Positions 23,888-29,648 of a stretch of 29,648 nucleotides of DNA are shown in pieces. The notes under the pieces are model-generated. The model had not been told where the DNA came from and ran no database searches. It worked only from the letters and a program-made list of their open reading frames with translations. How positions within the stretch are numbered: the stretch's first letter is position 1; every line of letters starts with the position of its first letter. The translations under genes were made by a program, and so were the position numbers. The DNA is from a virus. The stretch spans positions 1 to 29,648 of the IMG/VR virus record IMGVR_UViG_3300011430_000033; one strand, written 5' to 3'.

Positions 23888-23928
23888 GGCGACCTGTGAC
23901 CGGTTCCCGGCGACCTGTGACCTGTGAC
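23888..23928. repeat. Short CTGTGACC direct repeats
   Basis: GGCGACCTGTGACC occurs at 23888-23901 and 23909-23922, followed at once by TGTGAC (23923-23928). They lie between the palindrome and the AP2 gene promoter and could be regulator-binding or iteron-like sites. Confidence 0.7.
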
Positions 23929-23952
23929 TGTTTACACGCGACCGATTCCTCT

Positions 23953-23980
23953 TGACAGATTGCTTGCAACTCGGCATTTC
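23953..23980 (+). promoter_or_regulatory. Rightward leaderless promoter of the AP2 gene
   Basis: TTGACA (23953-23958), 16-17-nt spacer ending CTCGG, CATTTC (23975-23980), then AATTAC and GTG. GTTTACACGCG (23930-23940), 12 nt upstream of the -35, also occurs at 27251-27261. Confidence 0.8.
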
Positions 23981-23986
23981 AATTAC

Positions 23987-24751
23987 GTGGACAATACATC
24001 TGACATCAAACATCGAACACAGACGCCGCTGATTCCCTGCGAAGGGTTCATCGGGGTTTACTCACGCGCGGGCGCCGGCAACGGTGCGACGCGATTCCAT
24101 GCCCGAGTATCCTTGCCCGGCGGTGCGGGGATTTACGTCGGCTCATTCCCTGACACGGGCCAAGCTGCGCTTGCTTATGACAACGTCGTGCGCTGCTTTG
24201 TTGCGAACAAGCCCGAGGGATTCAAATACACTCCGGGCATGAATTATCCGGGCATCAGTGACCCGCCGCCGGCCAGTGAGCGCGCCAATGAACTGTTGCC
24301 CAAGTTCCTCGCCGCGGTGAACAAGCGACTCGCCACCATCAAGCCGAAGGAAGTTCGCTCGCGCAATCTCAACCTGAAGCTTGGCCGACCGAATACGCGC
24401 CCGATGGTCGAGTTCAATCTTCTCACGCTGCGTGACTGCCTGCTGCGGCTTTCGCAATTCCAGTTCACTCCACCCATCACCGAAACTCTGCACAGTTTTT
24501 CCGCTGCGCTACAAGGGCTGCTCACATATCACAAGGTTGACGTCGCCAAATGCACGCCACAAAATCCCGACGCCGCCGCGTTTCAAAAACGGATTGACGC
24601 GTTGGTTCACGAGGCCAACGTGCAACGCGGGCTCGCTGAACTGCAAGGGGGCTGTCCTAAAACCGGGCGATACATTCCCGCGGACGCTGGCGGCTCCGTT
24701 CCCGCGGTGCCGACGTTCTCCGACATCAAATGCCCGGGAGACTTGACCTGA
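23987..24751 (+). CDS. AP2-domain DNA-binding protein
   Basis: 254 aa from a GTG that lies 6 nt after a -10 box, so translation is probably leaderless. The open frame continues upstream to 23924, but that would place the promoter inside the gene. Residues about 20-84 form an AP2/ERF-like domain: GFIGVYSRAG..., RFHARVSLPGGAGIYVGSFPDTGQAALAYD. This matches 'GV......W.a.i...gk.iylG.F.t.eeAA.AYD'. In phages AP2 domains usually occur in HNH homing endonucleases; here no HNH is fused, and a separate HNH gene lies three genes on. The C-terminal 150 aa are mixed helical with no clear motif. It may be a transcription regulator or DNA-site recogniser. Its own promoter region carries repeats it could bind. 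Confidence 0.75.
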   Translation: MDNTSDIKHRTQTPLIPCEGFIGVYSRAGAGNGATRFHARVSLPGGAGIYVGSFPDTGQAALAYDNVVRCFVANKPEGFKYTPGMNYPGISDPPPASERANELLPKFLAAVNKRLATIKPKEVRSRNLNLKLGRPNTRPMVEFNLLTLRDCLLRLSQFQFTPPITETLHSFSAALQGLLTYHKVDVAKCTPQNPDAAAFQKRIDALVHEANVQRGLAELQGGCPKTGRYIPADAGGSVPAVPTFSDIKCPGDLT

Positions 24752-24984
24752 TGTATAAGAATTATTTCAAAGGTTGCCGCACGGTTCACCAACTGGACCC
24801 GCGCTGTTGGGTTGATGAGACGTTGCGCCAAGAGGCCAAGGCCAAACTCCTGAACGCGGTAGCGCACGCGCTCGCGACTTCCAAGGATGAAAGGCTGTTG
24901 GCACGGGCGCGAGGCCTGCCGGCGCGACTGGCGGAGATGGAAGCCGCCGCGCAACAAGACCCGGGGCCGGGCCCGCGCGTATGA
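24751..24984 (+). CDS. Small protein, unknown
   Basis: 77 aa, starting MYKNYFKGCRTVHQLDPRCW. Its ATG shares a base with the stop of the AP2 gene (TGATG), so it is coupled. The rest is Ala/Arg/Glu-rich and helical (ETLRQEAKAKLLNAVAHALA). An upstream in-frame ATG at 24730 would lie inside the AP2 gene and is less likely. No family recognised. Coding is supported by the overlap chain with both neighbours and by GC-rich third positions. Confidence 0.6.
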   Translation: MYKNYFKGCRTVHQLDPRCWVDETLRQEAKAKLLNAVAHALATSKDERLLARARGLPARLAEMEAAAQQDPGPGPRV

Positions 24985-25406
24985 TTGGCGGCGCTCCTCC
25001 CGACCAATGGACGGACACCGCGCCCAAGGAGTCCGCGGTTGACGTATTCCTGAAAAGCTCCGGGCTTCTTCGTCACCGACTCAAGCCCGAGACGACGTTA
25101 CAACGTCTGAGGCGTGAACGCCCCGAGCTTTTTTTGAGCAAGCAAGAACGGGACGACCTGAAGTATCAATGGGGCGACACCATCATCCGGCAGGACATGG
25201 AAAAGAACTGGCGGAACCGCAACCTGTGTGCCGGCGCTCCGGCTCCGCTGCTGACGGAGGCAGGCCGGGCCATCCGCCAACGGGAAACCAACACGGAGAA
25301 ATGCCGGCGATACCGCCAGCGTCAGGCCATCGCCCGCGCCAAGAAAAAGAGACTTGACGCCGAGGCCGCACCCGTCCAACCTCCGGCGGATGGGCAAGTA
25401 TCATAG
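24981..25406 (+). CDS. Hypothetical basic helical protein
   Basis: 141 aa. The ATG overlaps the preceding stop (ATGA). The sequence is helical and charged, with 'TTLQRLRRERPELFLSKQERDDLKYQWGDTIIRQDMEKNWRNRN' and a Lys/Arg-rich end (RRYRQRQAIARAKKKRLDAEA). This may contact DNA or RNA. It overlaps the HNH gene start by 17 nt in another frame. I do not recognise the family. Confidence 0.6.
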   Translation: MIGGAPPDQWTDTAPKESAVDVFLKSSGLLRHRLKPETTLQRLRRERPELFLSKQERDDLKYQWGDTIIRQDMEKNWRNRNLCAGAPAPLLTEAGRAIRQRETNTEKCRRYRQRQAIARAKKKRLDAEAAPVQPPADGQVS

Positions 25407-25734
25407 AGAACGGGCCAGACGCAAGCGCGCCGACATGGAGCTTGCGCTAGGGCACCAGTGCGCGCGGTGCCGCACATACGAGGGGCTGACCTTCGATTGT
25501 GTTACGCCGTGCGGCCACGACCACCACCGCGAGAACGCGTCAGGCCGCATGACTTTCTATTGGGCACAGGCGCGGCTCCTCAACGTGCAACTGCTTTGTG
25601 AATCCTGCAACGCGTCCAAGGGTGACGACGCCACCGACTACCGCCGGCCCGAGGACATGATTTTGGCCGTCGCGTTTGCTCAAGCATTGCCCATGCCAAG
25701 ACCGAGAAAAGAATCTTCGCAAAATCCGTTCTGA
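25390..25734 (+). CDS. HNH endonuclease family protein
   Basis: 114 aa from MGKYHRERARRKRADM. It has the zinc-finger-like HNH arrangement: C24-x2-C27, then GHDHHREN (H43, D44, H45, H46), NVQLLCESCNASKGDD (65-80) with C70-x2-C73 and N74. This is the typical beta-beta-alpha metal nuclease core ('vDHi..........NlqlLC..CN..Kgd'). Such small HNH proteins act as homing nucleases or assist DNA packaging. An upstream in-frame start at 25354 is possible but lies deep in the previous gene. It is the last gene of the AP2 unit before the next private promoter. The HNH call is well supported; biological target is unknown. Confidence 0.8.
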   Translation: MGKYHRERARRKRADMELALGHQCARCRTYEGLTFDCVTPCGHDHHRENASGRMTFYWAQARLLNVQLLCESCNASKGDDATDYRRPEDMILAVAFAQALPMPRPRKESSQNPF

Positions 25735-25738
25735 GGTA

Positions 25739-25767
25739 TTGACCCGGGGCCGGCGCCCGTGTAGGTT
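25739..25767 (+). promoter_or_regulatory. Leaderless promoter cassette
   Basis: TTGACC (25739-25744), 17-nt spacer, TAGGTT (25762-25767), then 7 nt and ATG at 25775. This is the most divergent member of the plus-strand cassette family. Confidence 0.6.
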
Positions 25768-25774
25768 CAGGGCC

Positions 25775-26266
25775 ATGAGTTCAACCATTTCTGAATCGAA
25801 GCCGGTCGCCCTCACCTTCACCGCCGACGGTCGCGTCGCCTCGGGCATCCCTGAGACGGGCCGCAAGGTTCGCCGCATTGCCGAGCAACTCCGCGCCGCC
25901 GGCACCCCGTTCACGCTGACCGTGTCGGAAACCGAATACTCCGACTCCACCCGCCTTTTTTACTGGTTCACGGTCAAAGAGTCCGCCGTGCGCCGCCCGC
26001 ACTCCTACGGCTCGCTCTACGCGTCCTACCTCTGCGCGGGTGTCCGCTTGTCCGTCGCTCACGCCGGCTCCGGTGGCCGCACCTGTGAAGCGTTCGCGGG
26101 CGGCACCAAGCAGGACTTTGGCAAGGGCTCCAAGAAGCTCAAGACCGCGCGCGACTTCGTGCAATGGGCGAATATCACCTGTGCGCACCCCTACAAGCCG
26201 ACGCCCGAACAGGCCGCGGAGGACGCCGTCACCGAAGCCAAGTATCAGGCCGCAATCATCGCTTGA
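25775..26266 (+). CDS. Unknown protein of the leaderless series
   Basis: 163 aa, starting MSSTISESKPVALTFTADGR. The open frame reaches upstream to 25676, but those codons overlap the HNH gene and the promoter, so I start at 25775. The fold looks alpha/beta ('GIPETGRKVRRIAEQLRAAGTPFTLTVSETEYSDS'), with 'YASYLCAGVRLSVAHAGSGGRTCEAFAGG' in the middle. No known motif is recognised. Its TGA lies inside the -35 hexamer of the next promoter. It is probably an early accessory gene. Confidence 0.65.
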   Translation: MSSTISESKPVALTFTADGRVASGIPETGRKVRRIAEQLRAAGTPFTLTVSETEYSDSTRLFYWFTVKESAVRRPHSYGSLYASYLCAGVRLSVAHAGSGGRTCEAFAGGTKQDFGKGSKKLKTARDFVQWANITCAHPYKPTPEQAAEDAVTEAKYQAAIIA

Positions 26267-26290
26267 CACTGGGCCCGACCCGTATATCTT
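26263..26290 (+). promoter_or_regulatory. Leaderless promoter cassette
   Basis: TTGACA (26263-26268) with the upstream gene's TGA inside it, 16-nt spacer ending GACCCGTA, TATCTT (26285-26290), then GACCAC and ATG at 26297. Close to the cassettes at 28382, 29038 and 29411. Confidence 0.8.
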
Positions 26291-26296
26291 GACCAC

Positions 26297-27004
26297 ATGA
26301 ACGACACCACGACACCCGCGCCGACCGCTACGCCCAAGGCGCATCCGTTTGAACTCGCCGGCATGGGCCGTGGCCCTTACCGCTTCGCCGGCTTCGCGCA
26401 GATTCCGTCCGCGCACCTTGCCGAGAATAATCCGTCGGCCTACAACGCCGCGCTTGCCATGCTCCCGAAGGACCTCCGCGGTGGCTGCGGCACCTGCCAG
26501 AACTGCGGCATGGCTATCTCGAATATCTATATCGTGGCCGATGCCGACGGCGCCCGCTACGGCGTGGGCTGCGACTGCGTTGAGAAAACCGGGGACGTGT
26601 GCCTGTCCAAGCCGGTCCTGATTGCCAAGAACAAGATGGAGCGTGAGGCCCGCCGGCAGAAGGCCGACGCCAAGCGCCGCGAGAAGCACGCCAAGTGGAT
26701 GCTCGCCATCTGCCCGACGGGCGAGACGAACGCCGAGCGCATCATCCGCGAGAACCGCCAGCGTGAGGACGGGCTCGCCACCTTCCACGCCGCTTGTGAC
26801 GCGCGGATGGAAAGCTTCGCTGACGTGGTCGCTGCGCTGCCCGAGGGCAACGACTTTTTCGCCAGCCTGATTTTCCAACTCTCTCACCGCTCGCTCACCG
26901 ACCGGCAGGCGTGGTGCATCGCCGAGCAAATCCTTGGACGCCGGGGCGCTGCCTCGACTGAAGGTGAAACCCTCGTCGCGCGGCTGACCGCGCCCGTCGC
27001 ATGA
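26297..27004 (+). CDS. Cys-cluster protein, unknown
   Basis: 235 aa. A cysteine cluster C64-x2-C67-x2-C70 and C92-x-C94 lies around 'CGTCQNCGMAISNIYIVADADGARYGVGCDC', which looks like a metal-binding ribbon. It is followed by a basic helical stretch (KNKMEREARRQKADAKRREKHAKW) and a C-terminal helical region. This suggests zinc and nucleic-acid binding, but I do not recognise a named family. The start coincides with the expected +1. The stop overlaps the ATG of the 66-aa gene (ATGA). Confidence 0.65.
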   Translation: MNDTTTPAPTATPKAHPFELAGMGRGPYRFAGFAQIPSAHLAENNPSAYNAALAMLPKDLRGGCGTCQNCGMAISNIYIVADADGARYGVGCDCVEKTGDVCLSKPVLIAKNKMEREARRQKADAKRREKHAKWMLAICPTGETNAERIIRENRQREDGLATFHAACDARMESFADVVAALPEGNDFFASLIFQLSHRSLTDRQAWCIAEQILGRRGAASTEGETLVARLTAPVA

Positions 27005-27201
27005 GCGCCACCGCTTCAGACCATGCGACGTTCGATTGCGTCTATCGGGGCCAGTGGTTCACGCTCGCCTCGGGCGCGCGGCACCGCAGGGATAACGTCG
27101 GCGTCCCGGGTAGCAAGCTGCCGGACCATTACCTGATTTATGACAGGATGCACCGGGTCCAAACGGTGCCCAAGGCCGAGGTTCACATTCGTTGGTCATA
27201 A
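27001..27201 (+). CDS. Small protein, unknown
   Basis: 66 aa, MSATASDHATFDCVYRGQWF..., beta-rich (FTLASGARHRRDNVGVPG, YLIYDRMHRVQTV). Its ATG overlaps the preceding stop, so it is translationally coupled. Nothing recognised. It is followed by about 200 nt without a gene. Confidence 0.6.
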   Translation: MSATASDHATFDCVYRGQWFTLASGARHRRDNVGVPGSKLPDHYLIYDRMHRVQTVPKAEVHIRWS

Positions 27202-27404
27202 ACGCTCATCATGGTCAATTCTCGTCATAGTCGCAATCGCTCTAGGATGCGTTTACACGCGTCGAGTCCCTCGGATGGGACGACCATAGCGCCCATTTCT
27301 TACAACTTGTTCCAAGTGACTGATTCCCTGTTACTTGTGACCATTTGCCTTGTGTTGTATTACATACATCAAAACGCCCTATAACTCAACCACGGAGGCC
27401 AGAA
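27202..27404 (+). other. Intergenic control region
   Basis: About 200 nt without a gene. It holds GTTTACACGCG (27251-27261), identical to the site upstream of the AP2 gene, a dyad ACTTG-TTC-CAAGT (27305-27317), the promoter at 27335-27363 and the Shine-Dalgarno of the next gene. It is the longest gap of the rightward block. Confidence 0.6.
27335..27363 (+). promoter_or_regulatory. Promoter with leader, dyad upstream
   Basis: TTGTGA (27335-27340), 17-nt spacer, TATTAC (27358-27363). Expected leader is about 35 nt and ends with GGAGG (27394-27398), 6 nt before the ATG at 27405. This is the one plus-strand gene with a strong Shine-Dalgarno. A dyad 18 bp upstream could be an operator. Confidence 0.5.
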
Positions 27405-27806
27405 ATGAGCGTTAACGATAACGGGATTGTGACTAAGTCCAATAACTATTTGAGCCAGTTGGCACAGAAGGTGCATCAGGCCGAGAACTACCAGTCCGAG
27501 GTTGTCCGCGTCGTCGCCGAACGCATCGCCCTTTGCCCGAGGCAATACATCGGGGACCAGATGCCTGACGGTCGCATCGTCAACCTCCGGCCCGTGAAGG
27601 GCGAGCGTGACGCCCTGACGCCTGCCGAGGAGATGGTCCTAGCCTACTCCCGGCGCCGGCTGGGCCTCGCGATGATGGAGCTTCACCGGGCCCGTCGAAA
27701 AATATACCTTGACGAACAGGCCCGAGCCGTCCATATTCACGACCATGAAAGACGGACTCTACAACGCGGCGGTTTGGATGCCGGCGGAACTGACGGTTCC
27801 ATTTGA
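27405..27806 (+). CDS. Unknown protein with Shine-Dalgarno start
   Basis: 133 aa, MSVNDNGIVTKSNNYLSQLA..., helical N-terminal half (AQKVHQAENYQSEVVRVVAERIAL), then 'PRQYIGDQMPDGRIVNLRPVKGERDALTPAEEMVLAYSRRRLGLAMMELHRAR'. A start at 27345 is possible in frame, but GGAGG fixes 27405. The last 62 nt overlap the next gene and its promoter, so its C-terminus is read in another frame across a regulatory region. No family recognised. Being SD-led among leaderless genes suggests different expression control. Confidence 0.65.
   Translation: MSVNDNGIVTKSNNYLSQLAQKVHQAENYQSEVVRVVAERIALCPRQYIGDQMPDGRIVNLRPVKGERDALTPAEEMVLAYSRRRLGLAMMELHRARRKIYLDEQARAVHIHDHERRTLQRGGLDAGGTDGSI
27709..27737 (+). promoter_or_regulatory. 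Leaderless promoter inside the preceding gene
   Basis: TTGACG (27709-27714), 17-nt spacer, CATATT (27732-27737), then CACGACC and ATG at 27745. The CATATT box resembles the minus-strand promoters more than the TAGATT cassettes. Confidence 0.7.
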
Positions 27807-28116
27807 AGGCGCCATCGTCCCCACCTACTCGGCTCACGCGCTTGAGGAGTCACGCAACGACCGCTACGGTCGCGTTGCGCTTCCCTGCACGCTGGACGTT
27901 TACACCGACGACGTTGTCGAAGTGGAAGTCCGCGACGGCAAGCCGGTGAAGGCCGTCATCCGCCAGCCGCTCGACGACCGCCGGGACGTTGTCTGCGTCG
28001 TCAATTTTCCTGAAGTCACCAAGACGAGCCGCGTCAGCTTCGTCCGCACCGTCTGGATTAACAAGGCGAACGACGCGCACAAGACTCTCAAACGCAACCT
28101 CTACATTCAATCCTAA
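27745..28116 (+). CDS. Unknown protein, leaderless
   Basis: 123 aa, MKDGLYNAAVWMPAELTVPF..., beta-rich with an acidic middle ('LDVYTDDVVEVEVRDGKPVKAVIRQPLDDRRDVVCVV') and a basic end. I start at 27745, at the expected transcription start; the in-frame start at 27709 lies on the -35 box. No known motif. It shares 62 nt with the end of the previous gene. Confidence 0.65.
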   Translation: MKDGLYNAAVWMPAELTVPFEGAIVPTYSAHALEESRNDRYGRVALPCTLDVYTDDVVEVEVRDGKPVKAVIRQPLDDRRDVVCVVNFPEVTKTSRVSFVRTVWINKANDAHKTLKRNLYIQS

Positions 28117-28128
28117 CACCAAAAAATT

Positions 28129-28377
28129 ATGCCATCCGCACAAGTCACCGCCCTCAAAAACATCGCGTCCATCCTGCATCACGCCAAGTCCGCGCTCGAC
28201 CAGATTGATTGGACCGACGCCCAAGTCCGGGACGCCGCCATCGGCGCCGACCTGACCGCCCTTGAGACGCACCTTGACAACACCCGGGGCCGTCTCTCGA
28301 CGCTCATTGGCCGCGTTCACCTGAAGGACGCGCAGTTCGCGGACTTCTGCCGCGTTGTAGCCTCCTCCGCGAAATAA
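28129..28377 (+). CDS. Small helical protein, unknown
   Basis: 82 aa, MPSAQVTALKNIASILHHAK..., nearly all helical (ALDQIDWTDAQVRDAAIGADLTALETHLDNTRGRLSTLIGRVH). It begins 12 nt after the preceding stop with an A-rich upstream stretch and no Shine-Dalgarno or private promoter, so it is likely cotranscribed with the gene at 27745. Nothing recognised. Confidence 0.6.
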   Translation: MPSAQVTALKNIASILHHAKSALDQIDWTDAQVRDAAIGADLTALETHLDNTRGRLSTLIGRVHLKDAQFADFCRVVASSAK

Positions 28378-28381
28378 TCGT

Positions 28382-28409
28382 TTGACACCGACCACAACCC
28401 GTATAGATT
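28382..28409 (+). promoter_or_regulatory. Leaderless promoter cassette
   Basis: TTGACA (28382-28387), 16-nt spacer ending CAACCCGTA, TAGATT (28404-28409), then GACACC and ATG at 28416. Confidence 0.85.
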
Positions 28410-28415
28410 GACACC

Positions 28416-29027
28416 ATGAAAACGATTCTCTCCGGTCACACGAGCCCCGAAACTGCTTACGTCGTCAACGATTACCCGTATGGCTTTCGCCTCCGCTGCC
28501 AGATTCGCTACTGGGTCGAGTTCAAGAAGAACAAGGGGTGCCGCGTCGTCAGCCAGACCTCGAACCCGAAACGCCCGGGGCTCGTCTGGAACAAGCCGAA
28601 GGCCGGCACCTATTCCGACTTTGGCGCCGTCCTTTTCCTCGACTCCGCGACCGGGCACGTTGACTGGGCCGTCGTGACTTCTTACTCGGACCTGACGACC
28701 ATTCGCGAGTTCGCATCAACCTACGCCCCGGGACTGTCACCTGACGCCCTTGTCGCCTTCAACCATTGGCACAAGCTCAAGGAGGTTTACGAGGCCAACC
28801 GTCAGACTGACGCTAACCCTGCCGGGTTCCCCTACCAGTATGCCAGCATCTTCGCGACGCTCGTCGTGACCGGTGGCAAGACCGAGGAGAACGCCCGCGC
28901 CATCGTCACCGGGATGATTGAGAAGTCCAAGGCCGCGGCGGCAGGCATCATCAACCCCGAGCCCGTGCGGGTCCTCGTGTGTGACGCCGCCGGGGTGCGT
29001 GACGAAACCGCTGCCGGCGTCCTCTGA
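28416..29027 (+). CDS. Unknown protein, leaderless
   Basis: 203 aa, MKTILSGHTSPETAYVVNDY.... The first half is beta-rich ('GFRLRCQIRYWVEFKKNKGCRVVSQTSNPKRPGLVWNKPKAGTYSDFGAVLFLDSATGHVDW'), the second half helical. This type of protein occurs in phages and plasmids without a known role; I recognise no catalytic motif. The start lies exactly at the expected +1 of the cassette. Confidence 0.7.
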   Translation: MKTILSGHTSPETAYVVNDYPYGFRLRCQIRYWVEFKKNKGCRVVSQTSNPKRPGLVWNKPKAGTYSDFGAVLFLDSATGHVDWAVVTSYSDLTTIREFASTYAPGLSPDALVAFNHWHKLKEVYEANRQTDANPAGFPYQYASIFATLVVTGGKTEENARAIVTGMIEKSKAAAAGIINPEPVRVLVCDAAGVRDETAAGVL

Positions 29028-29037
29028 AAATAAATTG

Positions 29038-29065
29038 TTGACACCGCGCGCAACCCGTATAGATT
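29038..29065 (+). promoter_or_regulatory. Leaderless promoter cassette
   Basis: TTGACA (29038-29043), 16-nt spacer ending CAACCCGTA, TAGATT (29060-29065), then CACCGAC and ATG at 29073. Confidence 0.85.
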
Positions 29066-29072
29066 CACCGAC

Positions 29073-29414
29073 ATGAAATTAACTCAAGCCGAAGTCCGCG
29101 CCAAGCTCAAGTCCCTCGGTATCGCCTTCAAGTCGCTCCCGCAGACGCGCGAGTTCAAGGTGGCCGGGTTCTACTTCACCGACGATTTGCAGGACGCGCT
29201 CCTGACGGGCCGGGTCCTTGGCACCGTCAAGGTCCTGAACAACAAGGCCGACGTTTACACCAAGCGCGGACGCATCTACGCGACGAGCGGCACATGGACC
29301 CACTCCGCAACCAAGGGCTGCGTCCAGTTCGCGCAACACGGGCCCGACGGCCAGAAGTTCACCATCCCCGTTGCTGAGATTCACGACGGCCACGGCCAGC
29401 CGATTTTCGCCTGA
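29073..29414 (+). CDS. Unknown protein, leaderless
   Basis: 113 aa, MKLTQAEVRAKLKSLGIAFK..., with 'EFKVAGFYFTDDLQDALLTGRVL' near the start, a helix then two strands and helix, followed by a beta-rich end. No known function. Its TGA lies inside the -35 of the next cassette (CTGACA). It starts at the expected +1. Confidence 0.7.
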   Translation: MKLTQAEVRAKLKSLGIAFKSLPQTREFKVAGFYFTDDLQDALLTGRVLGTVKVLNNKADVYTKRGRIYATSGTWTHSATKGCVQFAQHGPDGQKFTIPVAEIHDGHGQPIFA

Positions 29415-29438
29415 CACCAGCCGCAACCCGTATAGATT
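29411..29438 (+). promoter_or_regulatory. Leaderless promoter cassette
   Basis: CTGACA (29411-29416) with the preceding stop codon inside, 16-nt spacer ending CAACCCGTA, TAGATT (29433-29438), then GACCAC and ATG at 29445. Confidence 0.8.
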
Positions 29439-29444
29439 GACCAC

Positions 29445-29648
29445 ATGAGCAAATCATCCATCAGCAACGAACCGCCGGCCCTGCCCGTCATCTGCCGCAC
29501 GACCGCTGGGCAATTCTGGATTCAGGAACAGGCACCCGCCGGCAATTTCTTCGACTCCATCGGGTTCCCCGTCGGCATGACGAAAGCCGAGGCAACCGAA
29601 AAACTCCGCTCGTGGCAGAAGTCTTTTCCCTCGCGCGTGTGCAGGCTC
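29445..29648 (+). CDS. Partial gene, unknown, leaderless
   Basis: 68 codons, open to the right edge, MSKSSISNEPPALPVICRTT.... It has an IWIQEQ-like strand, then 'GMTKAEATEKLRSWQKSF', a helix often seen in small phage proteins where an enzyme partner is not known. Start fixed by the cassette. No family recognised. Confidence 0.6.
   Translation, partial: MSKSSISNEPPALPVICRTTAGQFWIQEQAPAGNFFDSIGFPVGMTKAEATEKLRSWQKSFPSRVCRL

Noticed and set aside
23789-24013. Minus-strand ORF with RSQVAGNRSQVAS repeats
   Set aside because: The peptide repeat is a translation of the CTGTGACC DNA repeats and the palindrome; it crosses the AP2 promoter.
25781-26929. Minus-strand open frame of 382 codons
   Set aside because: Antisense to two leaderless genes with matching promoters; Gly/Ala/Arg/Val-rich as expected for a shadow frame.
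1-29648. tRNA or rRNA genes
   Set aside because: No cloverleaf-like T-arm/acceptor combination or rRNA-like stretch was noticed by eye in intergenic DNA; a tRNA scan was not possible.

Overview
The window reads as part of a tailed-phage (or prophage) genome, probably podovirus-like, with GC-rich, tightly packed genes. It has two oppositely oriented blocks. Positions 1-23625 lie on the minus strand and encode DNA packaging, capsid, tail and fibre proteins. Positions 23987-29648 lie on the plus strand and hold small accessory or early-type genes of mostly unknown function. I could not identify the host. There is no tRNA, integrase, polymerase, helicase or recognisable endolysin here, so replication and most lysis genes must lie outside.

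Minus strand, in transcription order from the control region: a leaderless 48-aa gene, a terminase small-subunit candidate, an ORF with conflicting reading frames, an unknown 285-aa gene, then a run of stop/start-overlapping genes. That run holds a DXD-type glycosyltransferase, a polysaccharide pyruvyltransferase-like protein, a GT25-like glycosyltransferase, a 77-aa gene, the terminase large subunit (TTG start), a Cys-rich protein and a Stealth-like sugar-phosphate transferase. The portal follows under its own leaderless promoter, then a small gene, an Ala/Lys-rich scaffold candidate and a terminator. The major capsid candidate has its own promoter and a leader of about 160 nt. Next come a triple-repeat protein, a coiled-coil/membrane protein, a lipoprotein, two collagen-containing fibre-like proteins, a structural protein, two tail adaptor/tube candidates, a two-domain FN3 protein and a further fibre-like protein. 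Position 107 starts a new leaderless gene that runs off the window.

The control region (23626-23986) holds two near-identical divergent promoters flanking a 168-bp near-palindrome (perfect 32-bp outer arms, AT-rich loop) and short CTGTGACC repeats. On the plus side an AP2-domain protein is followed by two small genes and an HNH protein. A series of genes then each carry a private promoter placed so that the expected transcription start falls on the ATG.

The most notable signals are (1) the repeated promoter-to-start-codon cassettes that imply leaderless mRNAs on both strands, (2) the four-gene polysaccharide-modification set embedded around the terminase gene, and (3) the large palindrome between the divergent promoters. 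Protein family names rest on motifs read by eye; no database search was run.
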